Assembly: GCF_008711285.1 (NCBI RefSeq)
Contig: NZ_VXDC01000002.1
Span: 248,001 to 312,000, forward strand
Reading direction: 5' to 3'
Length of the DNA: 64,000 nt
Origin: Roseibium aquae
GTDB lineage: Bacteria > Pseudomonadota > Alphaproteobacteria > Rhizobiales > Stappiaceae
In this document: positions 21,047 to 30,592 of the stretch, one piece after another
Numbering within the stretch: the first letter of the stretch is position 1
Layout of the letters: each line of letters begins with the position of its first letter
The notes under the pieces: model-generated
Told to the model about the DNA's origin: nothing
Databases searched by the model: none
Seen by the model: the letters and a program-made list of their open reading frames with translations, nothing else
Position numbers and translations under genes: made by a program

Positions 21047-22015
21047 ATGCTGACCAACGTTTTCGCAATTGTCCTGCCTGTTTTTCTGTTGATCGCCATT
21101 GGCTACGGGACCGCGCGCGCCAGACTTTTGCCCGAAACCGCCGGCGATGCCTTGGGGCAATTCGTCTATGTGATTGCCATCCCGGTCCTGATCTTCAAGA
21201 CACTCGCTGAAGTTGATCTTGGCGGGCAGACGCCCTGGGGTCTATGGGCCGCCTACTTTACCGGCATTGCGTGCGCCTGGACGCTCGGGACGCTGATCAT
21301 CCGCAAGGGCTTCGGGCGGGAGGCCCGGGCCGGCGTGATCGGCGGTATCTCTGCCGGTTTCGCCAACACGGTGATGGTGGGGCTGCCCTTGGTCGATCAG
21401 GTCTACGGCGAACGCGGTCTCGTCGCGCTCATGGTGATCATCTCGATCCATCTTCCGGTCATGACGATGGTGACCGCGGTGCTCATGGAACGCGCGGCAA
21501 CGCTCGATGGGATCAGTGGCCCTGTCCAATTGTCCACATTGCTTGCGAAAGTGGGGCGCAGCCTGTTGACCAACCCGCTTGCCATCGCGATCGCCAGTTC
21601 CGTGGCCTGGCGGATGACCGGAATCCCGATCACCGGGATCTTCGAAGACATCCTCGATCGGATTGCGGGAACCGCTTTGCCCGTTGCGCTTCTGTCGTTG
21701 GGCATGAGCATGGTGATGTACGGTGTGCGCGGCAACCTTCTGCCCGGTCTGTGCCTCAGCCTGGTCAAGGTCCTTGTCATGCCCCTGGTCGTTTTCATTA
21801 TGAGCGCCTATGTCGTTCAGCTCCCACCGCTTTGGGTCTGCGCGGCGACCTTGACCGCGGCCTGTCCGACCGGGGTGAATGCCTACATTTTCGCCAACCG
21901 TTACGGAACCGGCCATGCCATGTCGACCAACGCGATCACCGTTACAACCATGGCCGCCGTTTTCACCTGTGCCGCGTGGGTGTATTTTCTCGATTTGTGG
22001 CGTGCAGGTGTATGA
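21047..22015 (+). CDS. AEC-family transporter (auxin efflux carrier-like permease)
   Basis: The 322-residue membrane protein has about ten hydrophobic helices in two repeats. It has the family features FANTVMVGLPL in the middle, LPVALLSLGMSM in repeat two, and CPTGVNAYIFANRYG near the end. Bacterial AEC members move organic acids such as malate or malonate. The substrate is unknown. AAGG lies upstream of ATG 21047. A small hairpin (20935-20959) sits in the intergenic region shared with the divergent kinase gene. It ends 10 bases before the convergent gluQRS stop. Confidence 0.9.
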   Translation: MLTNVFAIVLPVFLLIAIGYGTARARLLPETAGDALGQFVYVIAIPVLIFKTLAEVDLGGQTPWGLWAAYFTGIACAWTLGTLIIRKGFGREARAGVIGGISAGFANTVMVGLPLVDQVYGERGLVALMVIISIHLPVMTMVTAVLMERAATLDGISGPVQLSTLLAKVGRSLLTNPLAIAIASSVAWRMTGIPITGIFEDILDRIAGTALPVALLSLGMSMVMYGVRGNLLPGLCLSLVKVLVMPLVVFIMSAYVVQLPPLWVCAATLTAACPTGVNAYIFANRYGTGHAMSTNAITVTTMAAVFTCAAWVYFLDLWRAGV

Positions 22016-22025
22016 GTTTGCCGGG

Positions 22026-22919
22026 TCAGGCCAGGCCAATCCGGCGCATGAGGCCGGACAAGTTCATGCCGGCAGCGCGAAGCGCCCGAAGGCTGGTGTC
22101 CCCGGCCGACTTGGACAGCTTGGTGCCGTCAGGCCCTAGGATCAGACGGTGATGGCAGTAGACCGGTGCCGGATAACCAAGCAAGTCCTGCAGCAGCCGG
22201 TGAACGGAGGTTGCGGCGTACAAGTCGCGGCCCCGCACCACATCGGTGATCTGCTGGGCCGCGTCATCGACCACCACGGATAGATGATAGCTGGTGGGCG
22301 TGTCCTTGCGCGCCAGCACGACATCGCCCCAGATCGACGGGTCTGCGGCGATCGGAGCAGGCCGCGTGTTGGCGAGATCGGCGCCTTCCGCACTAGCTTC
22401 CATCCAGACCAGAGGCCCAGAAATCTGGTCAAGCGCCGCCTTCATGTCGAGCCGCAGCGCAAAAGGTGCGGCATTGGTCCAGCGCGAGTTGATTTCATCT
22501 GGTGGAAGAACCGAGGCGTCTCCGGGATAATGCGGCGCGCCGTCCGGGTCCCGTGGCCAGGCTCGACCCGTTTCGGATTCAAGCCGCGCCACATGCGCTT
22601 TTATCTCGGCGCGGGTCAGATATCCGCGATACACCAGCCCTATGGATTGCAGGCGATCAAGTGCGGTTCCATAGGCCGCGAAACGTTCGGACTGGCGCCA
22701 GACCGGCCCGTCAAACGTGATCCCAAGCCAGGAAAGGTCCTCCAGCATCTCGCGTTCGAGGTCGGGCGTGCACCGGGTTTGATCGATATCTTCAAGGCGC
22801 AACAAAAGCCGCCCTCCAAACCGATCGGCCGCCTGGCGGTTCAGCAGGGCGGACAGGGCGTGCCCGAGATGCAAGTGTCCGTTGGGCGACGGTGCGAACC
22901 GGAAAATGCGTTCTGACAT
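22026..22919 (-). CDS. gluQRS: Glutamyl-Q tRNA(Asp) synthetase
   Basis: GluQRS attaches glutamate to queuosine-34 of tRNA(Asp). The 297-residue protein consists of a catalytic domain only, shorter than GltX, with the HIGH-type motif FAPSPNGHLHLGHA and KMSKS-type motif GTKLSKSAGD. The Zn-binding CxC...YxxxC motif of E. coli GluQRS is missing: the equivalent stretch reads VYRGYLTRAEIKAH. ATG 22919 yields MSERIFRFAPSPNGH. It pairs functionally with the queC-F genes 32 kb away, as both serve queuosine. Confidence 0.93.
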   Translation of the reverse strand: MSERIFRFAPSPNGHLHLGHALSALLNRQAADRFGGRLLLRLEDIDQTRCTPDLEREMLEDLSWLGITFDGPVWRQSERFAAYGTALDRLQSIGLVYRGYLTRAEIKAHVARLESETGRAWPRDPDGAPHYPGDASVLPPDEINSRWTNAAPFALRLDMKAALDQISGPLVWMEASAEGADLANTRPAPIAADPSIWGDVVLARKDTPTSYHLSVVVDDAAQQITDVVRGRDLYAATSVHRLLQDLLGYPAPVYCHHRLILGPDGTKLSKSAGDTSLRALRAAGMNLSGLMRRIGLA

Positions 22920-23010
22920 GGTGAGCCTTCCGATACGCGCTTGCGCGTTTGCCTGCAATGGCCGAGTTTCGGGCTGCGCCCTTGCCGTCCACAGACCGAT
23001 CGCCGAACCC

Positions 23011-23652
23011 GTGACACCCGTCGATAGCCTTGCAGTGCTCCAAGCCGGTTTGACAGACCTTTGCCGGATCGATCCGCGCCTTTGCTCGATCGGGGAAGTG
23101 GCTGGCGACATTCCCTTGCGGCGGCGTGAAGCCGATTTCGCTGGACTGGCCCAGATCATCACGGGGCAGCAGGTTTCAACGGCAAGCGCGGCCGCCATTT
23201 TCGCCCGGCTGAGCGGCATGGTCGTTCCGCTCGATCCTTCCACGCTTTGGGCTACGCCCGACGAAACCCTGAAGTCGGCTGGTTTGTCCCGGCCGAAAAT
23301 TCGGGCTCTTCGCGCCGCCTCCCGGGCCTGCCTGGATGGGCTGGATCTCGCGCATCTGGCGACCCGCTCTCCCGGGGAGGCGCACGCAACCCTTTGCGCC
23401 ATCAAGGGCATCGGTCCGTGGACGGCGGATATCTTCCTGTTGTTCTGCGCCGGTCACCCGGATGTGTTTCCAAGCGGCGATCTTGCCTTGCAGATCGCCG
23501 TGGAAAAAGCGCTTGAACTCGAAGCAAGGCCAACAGCCAGGCAACTCGATCAGATTGCGCTCGATTGGTCGCCATGGCGCAGTGTTGCGGCCCGCCTTTT
23601 CTGGGCTTGGTATCGGGCTTACAGGAACGGGCAGGAGTCCCTGCCGCTTTAA
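23011..23652 (+). CDS. DNA-3-methyladenine glycosylase II (AlkA-type)
   Basis: This base-excision repair glycosylase removes alkylated purines. The helix-hairpin-helix reads AIKGIGPWTADIFLL, followed by the Gly/Pro-Asp segment VFPSGDLALQ that holds the catalytic aspartate. IITGQQVSTASAAAIFARL is the conserved DNA-contact helix. From GTG 23011 (VTPVDSLAVLQ) it has 213 residues, the usual size for the short alphaproteobacterial form. An alternative ATG at 22918 would overlap gluQRS and add 31 residues. The stop codon shares TTAA with the convergent hydrolase stop. Confidence 0.88.
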   Translation: MTPVDSLAVLQAGLTDLCRIDPRLCSIGEVAGDIPLRRREADFAGLAQIITGQQVSTASAAAIFARLSGMVVPLDPSTLWATPDETLKSAGLSRPKIRALRAASRACLDGLDLAHLATRSPGEAHATLCAIKGIGPWTADIFLLFCAGHPDVFPSGDLALQIAVEKALELEARPTARQLDQIALDWSPWRSVAARLFWAWYRAYRNGQESLPL

Positions 23653-24422
23653 GAAGCCCTCAGCCTGTCGATGGCCTTCAGCAAAAGGTCGATGTCCTGC
23701 GGGCGAGACAGCCGGTGGTCACCGTCGGGAACAAGAGTGAAAACAACATCGTCCTGCGGCAAGGCCGCGACAAGGCGCTGGGCATGCTGCCATGGCACAT
23801 CCGGATCCTGAATCCCTTGCAGGATGGTGACCGGACAGCCGGTGTGCAAGGACGTGCCCAGCAGAAGGTGGTTTCGGCCATCCTCGATCAGTTTTTTGGT
23901 GATGACATAGGGCTCGCCAGAATAGGCGGAGGGCTGCTCGAAACGGCCATCCCGCAGGACTATCTCCCTGATTCCCGGGGTAAAGCGCTGTTTCCACATG
24001 AGCTCCTCGGTGAAGTCCAATGCCGGGGCGATCAGGACGAGCCCATCAATCCGCCCCGTTTCTTTTCGGGCAAGGGCGAGGAGCATCGCCAGCCACCCGC
24101 CCATGGAAGAGCCCACGACAAGGGTTGGCTGGGTGCAAAACAGGTCGAACACAGCAAGTGTTTCCTCGAGCCAGTCGGACAGGCAGGCCTGCTCGAAGTC
24201 GCCGCCGGAGCGGCCATGACCGGAATAGTCAAACCGCGTGACCCTCTGCCCTTGGTCCCTTGCGTGGCGTGCCACTTCCTCCGCCTTGCTGCCGGACATG
24301 TCTGATTTGAAGCCGGAAAGCCAGAGAACGCCAGGACTTGACCCGGCCTCATGGCGTACCGCAATCGAACGCGCGGATGGGCCGGACCCGACATCCAAGA
24401 ATTGCAGTTCCGATTGGCTCAT
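23649..24422 (-). CDS. Alpha/beta hydrolase
   Basis: The 257-residue cytoplasmic protein has the nucleophile elbow VVGSSMGGWLA (Ser at the centre), an acid in QGIQDPDVPW and the catalytic histidine in PDGDHRLSRPQD. The N-terminal LWLSGFKSDMSGSKA and FDYSGHGRSGG are typical of the family. It resembles serine aminopeptidase S33 / ABHD10-like esterases. The substrate is unknown. ATG 24422 gives MSQSELQFLDVG. Its TAA stop overlaps that of the convergent AlkA gene within TTAA. Confidence 0.88.
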   Translation of the reverse strand: MSQSELQFLDVGSGPSARSIAVRHEAGSSPGVLWLSGFKSDMSGSKAEEVARHARDQGQRVTRFDYSGHGRSGGDFEQACLSDWLEETLAVFDLFCTQPTLVVGSSMGGWLAMLLALARKETGRIDGLVLIAPALDFTEELMWKQRFTPGIREIVLRDGRFEQPSAYSGEPYVITKKLIEDGRNHLLLGTSLHTGCPVTILQGIQDPDVPWQHAQRLVAALPQDDVVFTLVPDGDHRLSRPQDIDLLLKAIDRLRAS

Positions 24423-24492
24423 ATTATGCCTCTCATCTGATTTCCGTTTGTTTGGTCCTTCGCACACCGCGCTTTCAAAAAGAAGACCGCTC

Positions 24493-25692
24493 TTGACCCG
24501 CGACCCTGCCGCAACCGCGTTTCCCCATACTGTCCTGCAAGTGATTCCGGACCTGGAAACAGGAGGGGCGGAACGAACAACGATCGATGTGGCCGATGCC
24601 GTGGTGGTCGCCGGAGGAACCGCGCTCGTTGCCAGCCAGGGCGGGAAAATGGTGCGCGAACTCGACAATGCGGGTGCACGGCACATCGTGCTGCCGCTCA
24701 AGTCCAAGAACCCGGTTACGATTTGGCGCAATGCCGCCCGTTTGCAGAGTGTCATCCGCAATCACAAGGTCGCGCTGATCCATGCCCGCAGCCGCGCGCC
24801 CGCATGGTCCGCGCTGATCGCGGCGCGGCGCGAGGGGATTCCGTTCGTGACCACCTATCACGGGATTTACAGCCAAAAATCGACACTGAAAGCACTGTAT
24901 AACTCGGTCATGGCACGCGGTGATGCGGTGATCGCCAATTCCCGCTACACCGCGCGGTTGATCGCGGAACGTCACCCCTTTGCCGAGGCCCATATAAAGA
25001 CGATTTACCGGGGGTCGGATCTGACCGGCCTTGCACCGGGCGCCGTTGACGCGGAGCGCGCATCGGCCCTTTCGCGCAGTTGGAACTTGCCCCCCAACCG
25101 ACCGGTGATCCTTAATCTTGCCCGGTTGACGGCCTGGAAGGGGCAGCGGGTCCTGATCGAGGCCATGGCTGTGCTCAAGGCAGCCGGCCGCACTGCTCCG
25201 GTTGCGGTCCTGGCTGGGGACGCCCAGGGGCGGGACGGCTATCTGAGCAGCCTCAGGCGACTCGTTTCGGACCATGGTCTGGACGACCAGGTCAGAATAG
25301 TGGGCCATTGCGCAGATGTTCCAGCGGCCTTGGCTCTGTCGGACCTTGCGGTTGTTGCCTCCATCGAGCCGGAGGCTTTCGGGCGGGCGGCGGTGGAGGC
25401 TCAGGCGGCCGGGGTTCCGGTTGTGGTGACGGATCTCGGCGCGGTGCCGGAAACCGTGCTCGCGCCGCCGGAGGTCGACGACGGTGCGCGGACCGGATGG
25501 CGGGTGGCGCCAAACGATGCTCAGGCACTCGCCGGGGCCATCTCCATGGCTTTGGACATGGACCCGGCCGCGCGGGCAGGTGTCACGCAATGCGCCCGTG
25601 CCCACGTTACCCGGCACTTTTCTGTGGACGCCATGACCCAGGCGACGCTTGCCGTCTACCGCGACTGCATTGCGAGGGTCAGGCGGCGGTAA
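24493..25692 (+). CDS. Glycosyltransferase family 4
   Basis: The GT-B enzyme of about 399 residues transfers sugars from nucleotide donors to a lipid or glycan acceptor. The N-terminal domain has LQVIPDLETGGAERTTID and FVTTYHGIYS; the C-terminal domain has VILNLARLTAWKGQRVLI and the donor-site EPEAFGRAAVEAQAAGVPVV (E-x7-E motif). Start selection is uncertain: TTG 24493 (after AAAAAGAAGACC) is favoured, with TTG 24448 possible. A farther upstream extension overlaps the divergent hydrolase. It may act in lipopolysaccharide core synthesis. It ends 3 bases before the convergent chemoreceptor stop. Confidence 0.88.
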   Translation: MTRDPAATAFPHTVLQVIPDLETGGAERTTIDVADAVVVAGGTALVASQGGKMVRELDNAGARHIVLPLKSKNPVTIWRNAARLQSVIRNHKVALIHARSRAPAWSALIAARREGIPFVTTYHGIYSQKSTLKALYNSVMARGDAVIANSRYTARLIAERHPFAEAHIKTIYRGSDLTGLAPGAVDAERASALSRSWNLPPNRPVILNLARLTAWKGQRVLIEAMAVLKAAGRTAPVAVLAGDAQGRDGYLSSLRRLVSDHGLDDQVRIVGHCADVPAALALSDLAVVASIEPEAFGRAAVEAQAAGVPVVVTDLGAVPETVLAPPEVDDGARTGWRVAPNDAQALAGAISMALDMDPAARAGVTQCARAHVTRHFSVDAMTQATLAVYRDCIARVRRR

Positions 25693-25695
25693 GAA

Positions 25696-27660
25696 TCAGG
25701 CTGCCCGGATCTGTGCGAGGAAGCGTTCCACCTCGTTTTTCATCAAGCCCGATTGTTGGGCGAGATCCTCTGCCGAGGCCATCACTTGCGCCGATGCCGC
25801 GCGGGCTTCCTCCGAGGCGGAGCGCACCACGGCAATGCTGTCAGACACATCCCGAGTACCGGTCGCGGCGTCCGACACATTCCGGGCCACGCTTTGCGTG
25901 GTCACGCCTTGCTCTTCCATGGCGGCGGCAATGGCGCCAGAGGTGTTTTCCAGATCCCGGATCACCTGGCCGATCTGATCGATTGAGCCAACAGCGGTCT
26001 TGGTTTCCGCCTGGATCTTGGAAATCAGGTCGGAGATGCTTTCGGTCGCCTTCGCCGTTTCGTTGGCAAGCGCCTTCACTTCGCCGGCCACAACGGCAAA
26101 GCCCTTGCCGGCCTCGCCCACGCGGGCCGATTCGATCGTCGCATTCAGCGCGAGCAGATTTGTTTGCTCGGCGATTTCGGAAATCATGGAGACCACTTCG
26201 CCGATCTTGTCGACCATGGCAGCAAGATTGTTCATTTGCCGGGCCGTGACCTCCACATCGCTGGCGGCCTTTTGCGACGATGTCGAGGCGCGGATCACCT
26301 GTTGATTGATTTCGTTGATCGAAGCGGTCATTTCTTCGGCAGCCGATGCCACCATTTGCACGTTTTCGCTGGTGGTCTGGGAGGCCGAGGAGGCTGCCTC
26401 GGCCCGCCCGCTCGTGTCTTCAGAGACACTCGACATGGTTCGGGCCGTTTCGCTCAAATTCGTCACCGCGTTCGATACGCGCGCGACGATTCCGCCGATT
26501 GCACTGTCAAACTGGTCGGCGAGATTGTCCATCATGGCGCGCTTGTCGAGTTCGGCTTGTTCGGCCTGCTGTTTTTGCTCCTCTTCCAACTCGCGGGTGC
26601 GCAAGGCGTTGCGTTGGAAAACCTCCACGGCCCGCGCCATGTCGCCGATCTCGCTGCCTGTTTCGGCGAACGGCACGGAAACATCGATATTGCCCTCGGC
26701 AAGGTTCTTCATCGTACCGGTCAAAGCCTGGACAGGCCGGGTGATGCTGCGTCCGATCAGAAACGCAAGAACAATGGCGATCGCCAAAGCGCCTCCGGCT
26801 GCGGAGTAGAAAACGGTCTGCGCTGAAGCTTGTGTCGCTTCCAGCGCTTTTTGAGCCGCGACCTTACCCTGATAGGCTGCTTCGGACAGGGCGTCAAAAT
26901 CCGGAACCATCGCCGCGTAGGTCTGATCCAGGGCAGCAATGTCTTCCTCGATCTCCTTTGCCATCACTGCATAGGCCTTGAAACCGGCCTGATACCGGTC
27001 CATCGAGGTCATGATTTCAGCCTTGTCGGCATCGGACAATGCCGTTTCGGCAAGCAGCGGGTCAAATTCTGACCGGCGGGCGTCGATGCGCTCGATGTAT
27101 TTTTCCCCGCCCCGCAACATGAAATCCTTCTCATGGCGGCGCATCATCAGCATCTTGACCGTCAATGCATCCAGATTAGCCTCATTCAGCTTCTCTTCCA
27201 CCGCGTGAACGGCTGCGCGGAGTTCTCCCCGCAACCCGTCATTCTCGGTCAGGCCCATGGCTTGATAGTCGCTGGTGAGAAGATCGAACTTTGCCCGGTG
27301 GTCTGTGACACCTGCTTTCAACCGGTCGAGATTATCCGCGATCGACGCGCTATATGCCGCATTTGACAGTTCGCCGAATTGCGTTTCCGCCGATTCAAAC
27401 GCCTTCACATAGGGCTCGAGAAGGGCCGGATCGTTCGACAAGGAAAACTCGCGGGCCAGCTGACGCATTTCCAAAGCATGCGCCTTTACCTGGCTTTGCC
27501 GCCAATCCATGTTGGAATAAAGCGCAAGGTTCTGGTTCTCCCGGTCAATCGCCTGGGAGCTGAGGAAAAAGGTCGTGCCCAAGATCGCGATTGCGATCAT
27601 GGAGAGTCCCGAGAGGGCGCCGATCCGGGTGGTGATCGACAGGCTGAGGAAAAAATTCAT
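25696..27660 (-). CDS. Methyl-accepting chemotaxis protein with long helical sensor
   Basis: This chemoreceptor has about 654 residues. A transmembrane helix near residues 12-33 precedes a large all-helical periplasmic domain of about 250 residues, suggesting the helical bimodular (HBM) class that binds organic acids or polyamines in known cases. A second transmembrane helix (about 285-309), HAMP and a signalling domain follow. The tip reads [20 protein letters not shown]. The protein ends in a short [18 protein letters not shown] tail. I choose ATG 27660 ([14 protein letters not shown]); a TTG at 27741 would add 27 residues. The region upstream to 27897 is AT-rich and without a gene. Confidence 0.88.
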   Translation of the reverse strand: MNFFLSLSITTRIGALSGLSMIAIAILGTTFFLSSQAIDRENQNLALYSNMDWRQSQVKAHALEMRQLAREFSLSNDPALLEPYVKAFESAETQFGELSNAAYSASIADNLDRLKAGVTDHRAKFDLLTSDYQAMGLTENDGLRGELRAAVHAVEEKLNEANLDALTVKMLMMRRHEKDFMLRGGEKYIERIDARRSEFDPLLAETALSDADKAEIMTSMDRYQAGFKAYAVMAKEIEEDIAALDQTYAAMVPDFDALSEAAYQGKVAAQKALEATQASAQTVFYSAAGGALAIAIVLAFLIGRSITRPVQALTGTMKNLAEGNIDVSVPFAETGSEIGDMARAVEVFQRNALRTRELEEEQKQQAEQAELDKRAMMDNLADQFDSAIGGIVARVSNAVTNLSETARTMSSVSEDTSGRAEAASSASQTTSENVQMVASAAEEMTASINEINQQVIRASTSSQKAASDVEVTARQMNNLAAMVDKIGEVVSMISEIAEQTNLLALNATIESARVGEAGKGFAVVAGEVKALANETAKATESISDLISKIQAETKTAVGSIDQIGQVIRDLENTSGAIAAAMEEQGVTTQSVARNVSDAATGTRDVSDSIAVVRSASEEARAASAQVMASAEDLAQQSGLMKNEVERFLAQIRAA

Positions 27661-27897
27661 CACGGCTGATATTCGCTCTTTAAAATGACCGGCGCGTATT
27701 TCGCCAATTTTCAAAGAAAAAATATCAATCAAGGCTTTCAAGTTGCTTAATTTCCCCAGCGGGAAACAGCGATCTTGAAGCCTCTTTCTCCTTGCTGTGT
27801 CGTGTGATAGCCGGTTCTCGACTATAGATTGCGTAAATTCAAGCGCGCAATTTCTGACCGCCCTACTCTCATGTCATGCCGAACCAGAATGTCCCGG

Positions 27898-28434
27898 TCA
27901 CGCCGCCAGGGGATAGGCCTCTTCAACCAGATAAGGCCCCCCGCCCACACTGGCCTTGGCGGAAAAGAGAACGAAACGTCCGGCAATAAAGGAAGGCGCC
28001 TGGAAGTCGCCCCTTTCGGCCAGCCATTTCGCGACATCGTCGTTTGTGGAGGTCCGGCATCGCGCGAGCGTGACGTGAGGGGTGTATTTGCGCCGCTCCG
28101 GCGCCAGCTGCAAACGCTGAAAAAGGCGTTCTTGTTCGGCCTGAAGGTCATTCAGATCCCGGCTCGGTTCGACACGTGCCCAGACCGCATGGGGCTTGCC
28201 ATTGCTGAACTGGCCAAGACCCTTTAACCGAATCTCGATGGGGCTGCGGCGGATCTTGTCCAGCGCATTGGCCACTTCGTCGGCTGTCCGGTCGTCAATG
28301 TCGCCAATGAACCTGAGGGTGATGTGATAGTTTTCCGGATCGATCCACCTGGCGCCGCGCAGGCCGCCCCGCAGCATCGAAAGCATGAGACCGGTCTGCG
28401 CCGGGATCTCCAGACCTGTAAACAATCGCGGCAT
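27898..28434 (-). CDS. thpR: RNA 2',3'-cyclic phosphodiesterase (2'-5' RNA ligase family)
   Basis: The 178-residue 2H phosphoesterase opens 2',3'-cyclic phosphates on RNA. Both catalytic motifs are present: HITLRF and, later, HVTLAR, 85 or so residues apart. The start MPRLFTGLEIPA (ATG 28434) is family-typical. An upstream in-frame extension of 11 residues is ignored. It stands alone on the minus strand. Confidence 0.93.
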   Translation of the reverse strand: MPRLFTGLEIPAQTGLMLSMLRGGLRGARWIDPENYHITLRFIGDIDDRTADEVANALDKIRRSPIEIRLKGLGQFSNGKPHAVWARVEPSRDLNDLQAEQERLFQRLQLAPERRKYTPHVTLARCRTSTNDDVAKWLAERGDFQAPSFIAGRFVLFSAKASVGGGPYLVEEAYPLAA

Positions 28435-28727
28435 GGGGTGTCCCTCCGCTGTCGCTGACCGTCTCATGAGGAATCAAGGAGGATGAAAGCGCAAGCGAAA
28501 ACCGTAAACATCTAATATATATGAAATATTCAAGTCTTTGATCGGGCAGGCCTGACCGGCCAGACAGTCAGGCTGACCCAATTGACACTCCTACTGATTC
28601 TCTCCCGGCAAAGGATCAAACCAATCGACTGCACGAAGCCTCGCCGGTCACGCGGAGCTGTGCATCCGACCCTTCATATTCAGCTCATGGCCGTCCAGTC
28701 CAACGGAGTGGCTAGCCAGGGAGCGGG
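28435..28727. other. Intergenic region, no gene seen
   Basis: About 290 bases upstream of thpR and downstream of the aldo/keto reductase gene. It includes an AT-rich part (28510-28535) that likely holds the thpR promoter. An imperfect CCTGAC...GTCAGG hairpin (about 28550-28573) may end the reductase transcript. Nothing protein-like was found. Confidence 0.5.
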
Positions 28728-29780
28728 TCAGGGCGACGGATTGCCGTGCAATTGGTGGATGGCATCGATCCGATCGATCAATTCCGGATGCAGGGCCAGG
28801 TTTTCCGCATCCAGATTTGTCGTCAGCTGTTCCAGCGTCGTCGCGCCGATGATGACGGAAGTCATGAAACTGCGCGACAGTGCAAAGGCGATGGCCATTT
28901 GCGACGGATCAAGTCCATGCTCGTGCGCCAGATCAAGATAGGCATTGATCGCATTTTCGGCCCCCGGCTTTTCGTAGCGCTGAAGACGATCGAAAAGGGT
29001 TCTCCTGGCGCCTTTCGGCGTGGCTCCGCCCCGGTACTTTCCGGTCAGATAGCCCTGCGCGAGCGCGGAATAGGCGAGCAAGCCGACATTTTCCCGATGC
29101 GCGACTTCCGCAAGGTTCACTTCGAAAGTCCGGTTCACCAGCGAGTATGCATTTTGGATCGAGGCGACCCGCGGATATCCGAACCGTTCAGATGCGGTCA
29201 CATACCGCATCGTGCCCCATGCGCTTTCATTGGACAGACCGATTTGGCGGATCTTGCCCGCTTTCACAAGATCGTTCAGGACTTCAAGCGTGCTTTCGAT
29301 GCTGTTTTCGTCCGGCGCCGGGTCGGGTGCGGCCCATCGTGTTGGATTGGATCCGAACCCTGTGACATTCCGGTCGGGCCAGTGGATCTGATAAAGATCG
29401 ATATAGTCTGTCTGAAGGTTCTTCAGGCTGCGGTCGATGGCAAACTCGATCTGCTGCCGTGTCAAGGCGCCCAGTTCGCCGTTTTCCCGGAACCAGTTCA
29501 TCTGGGTGCGCCCGACGACCTTGGTCGCCAGCACGATCTTGTCCCGGTTTCCTCGCGCCTTGAACCAGGAGCCGATGATCCGCTCGGTCCGTCCTTGCGT
29601 CTCCCGATTGGGCGGGATCGGGTAGAGCTCGGCCGTGTCGAAAAAGTTCACGCCGCGGTCGACCGCCAGATCCATCTGGGTGTGGCCTTCCTTTTCCGTG
29701 TTTTGTTCACCCCAGGTCATGGTGCCCAGGCAAATGGCGCTAACATCAATGTCGGTGCGTCCGAGGCGACGGAAGTCCAT
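28728..29780 (-). CDS. NADPH-dependent aldo/keto reductase, Tas-like
   Basis: The 350-residue TIM-barrel oxidoreductase shows the AKR tetrad: Asp and Tyr in FFDTAELYPIPPN, Lys in LATKVVG, and His in LYQIHWPDRN. Cofactor-binding segment ALSRSFMTSVIIGATT lies near the end. The match to E. coli Tas is extensive (LGTMTWGEQN at the start, IQNAYSLVNRTFEV, AYSALAQGYLTGKY). The physiological substrate is unknown. AAGGAC precedes ATG 29780. It is followed upstream by tesA, 48 bases apart, on the same strand. Confidence 0.92.
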   Translation of the reverse strand: MDFRRLGRTDIDVSAICLGTMTWGEQNTEKEGHTQMDLAVDRGVNFFDTAELYPIPPNRETQGRTERIIGSWFKARGNRDKIVLATKVVGRTQMNWFRENGELGALTRQQIEFAIDRSLKNLQTDYIDLYQIHWPDRNVTGFGSNPTRWAAPDPAPDENSIESTLEVLNDLVKAGKIRQIGLSNESAWGTMRYVTASERFGYPRVASIQNAYSLVNRTFEVNLAEVAHRENVGLLAYSALAQGYLTGKYRGGATPKGARRTLFDRLQRYEKPGAENAINAYLDLAHEHGLDPSQMAIAFALSRSFMTSVIIGATTLEQLTTNLDAENLALHPELIDRIDAIHQLHGNPSP

Positions 29781-29827
29781 CGGCTTGTCCTTCGATTTCG
29801 GGTTGGGGTCCGGTGGAATGGCCGGAT

Positions 29828-30469
29828 TCAAGAACCGGCGCGGGCCAGCAACTCTTCGACGCTCGGTAACACATTCCCGACGATGACGGAAACGCCCCTC
29901 GCATTGGGATGCATTCCGTCATCCAGGTTGAGGTCCGGGTCCAGCGCCACGCCTTCGAGAAAAAAAGGATAGAGCAAGGCGCCGTATTTTTCGGCGACAT
30001 ACTGGAAGATAGGATTGAAGTCCTCGGCATATTCCGGCCCCAGATTGGGCGGTGCCAGCATGCCTGCAACCAATACGGGGACGCCCCGCTCGCTTAGCCT
30101 GCGGACCATCTCGTCAATATTCTGGCGGGTGTTTGCCGGGGGAATTCCGCGCAGCGCGTCGTTGGCGCCCAGTTCCAGGAGAACCGCATCTGCGTCCGGT
30201 CCGATAGACCAATCCAGACGTGACAGACCGGCGGACGAAGTGTCGCCGGAAACCCCCGCGTTGATCACTTTCACATTATGGCCGCGCGCTTGCAGCGCCT
30301 GCTCCAGTTGCGCCGGAAACGCCTCATCGGGGGCGAGCTGGTATCCGGCTACCAGGCTGTCGCCGAACACGACGAGGGTCAACGGGTCGGTGGATTTGGC
30401 CGGCAAAACCGGCATCAGTGCAAGCAGAGACAAGACTGCGGCGACAAAATGGAGCTTGCGAAAACTCAT
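29828..30469 (-). CDS. tesA: Arylesterase / lysophospholipase L1 (TesA, SGNH hydrolase)
   Basis: The exported GDSL esterase of about 213 residues has a signal peptide (MSFRKLHFVAAVLSLLALM). Its four SGNH blocks are FGDSLVAGY, SGDTSSAG, ELGANDALRG and DDGMHPNARG (catalytic Asp and His). It hydrolyses short acyl esters and lysophospholipids in the periplasm. Starts at 30502 and 30517 are in frame too; 30469 gives the cleanest signal sequence. It is divergent from the ybbA-ybbP genes, the same arrangement as in E. coli. Confidence 0.93.
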   Translation of the reverse strand: MSFRKLHFVAAVLSLLALMPVLPAKSTDPLTLVVFGDSLVAGYQLAPDEAFPAQLEQALQARGHNVKVINAGVSGDTSSAGLSRLDWSIGPDADAVLLELGANDALRGIPPANTRQNIDEMVRRLSERGVPVLVAGMLAPPNLGPEYAEDFNPIFQYVAEKYGALLYPFFLEGVALDPDLNLDDGMHPNARGVSVIVGNVLPSVEELLARAGS

Positions 30470-30592
30470 GAGATGACTGGAATGCCTTTTCTTCAACACC
30501 ATATGATCGTCGGACATGGCGGTTTTTCTGCCGATCCTTTTCCCCGGCGAAAGCGTACATCCATCCGATTGACAACATATATAGGTTCAAAC

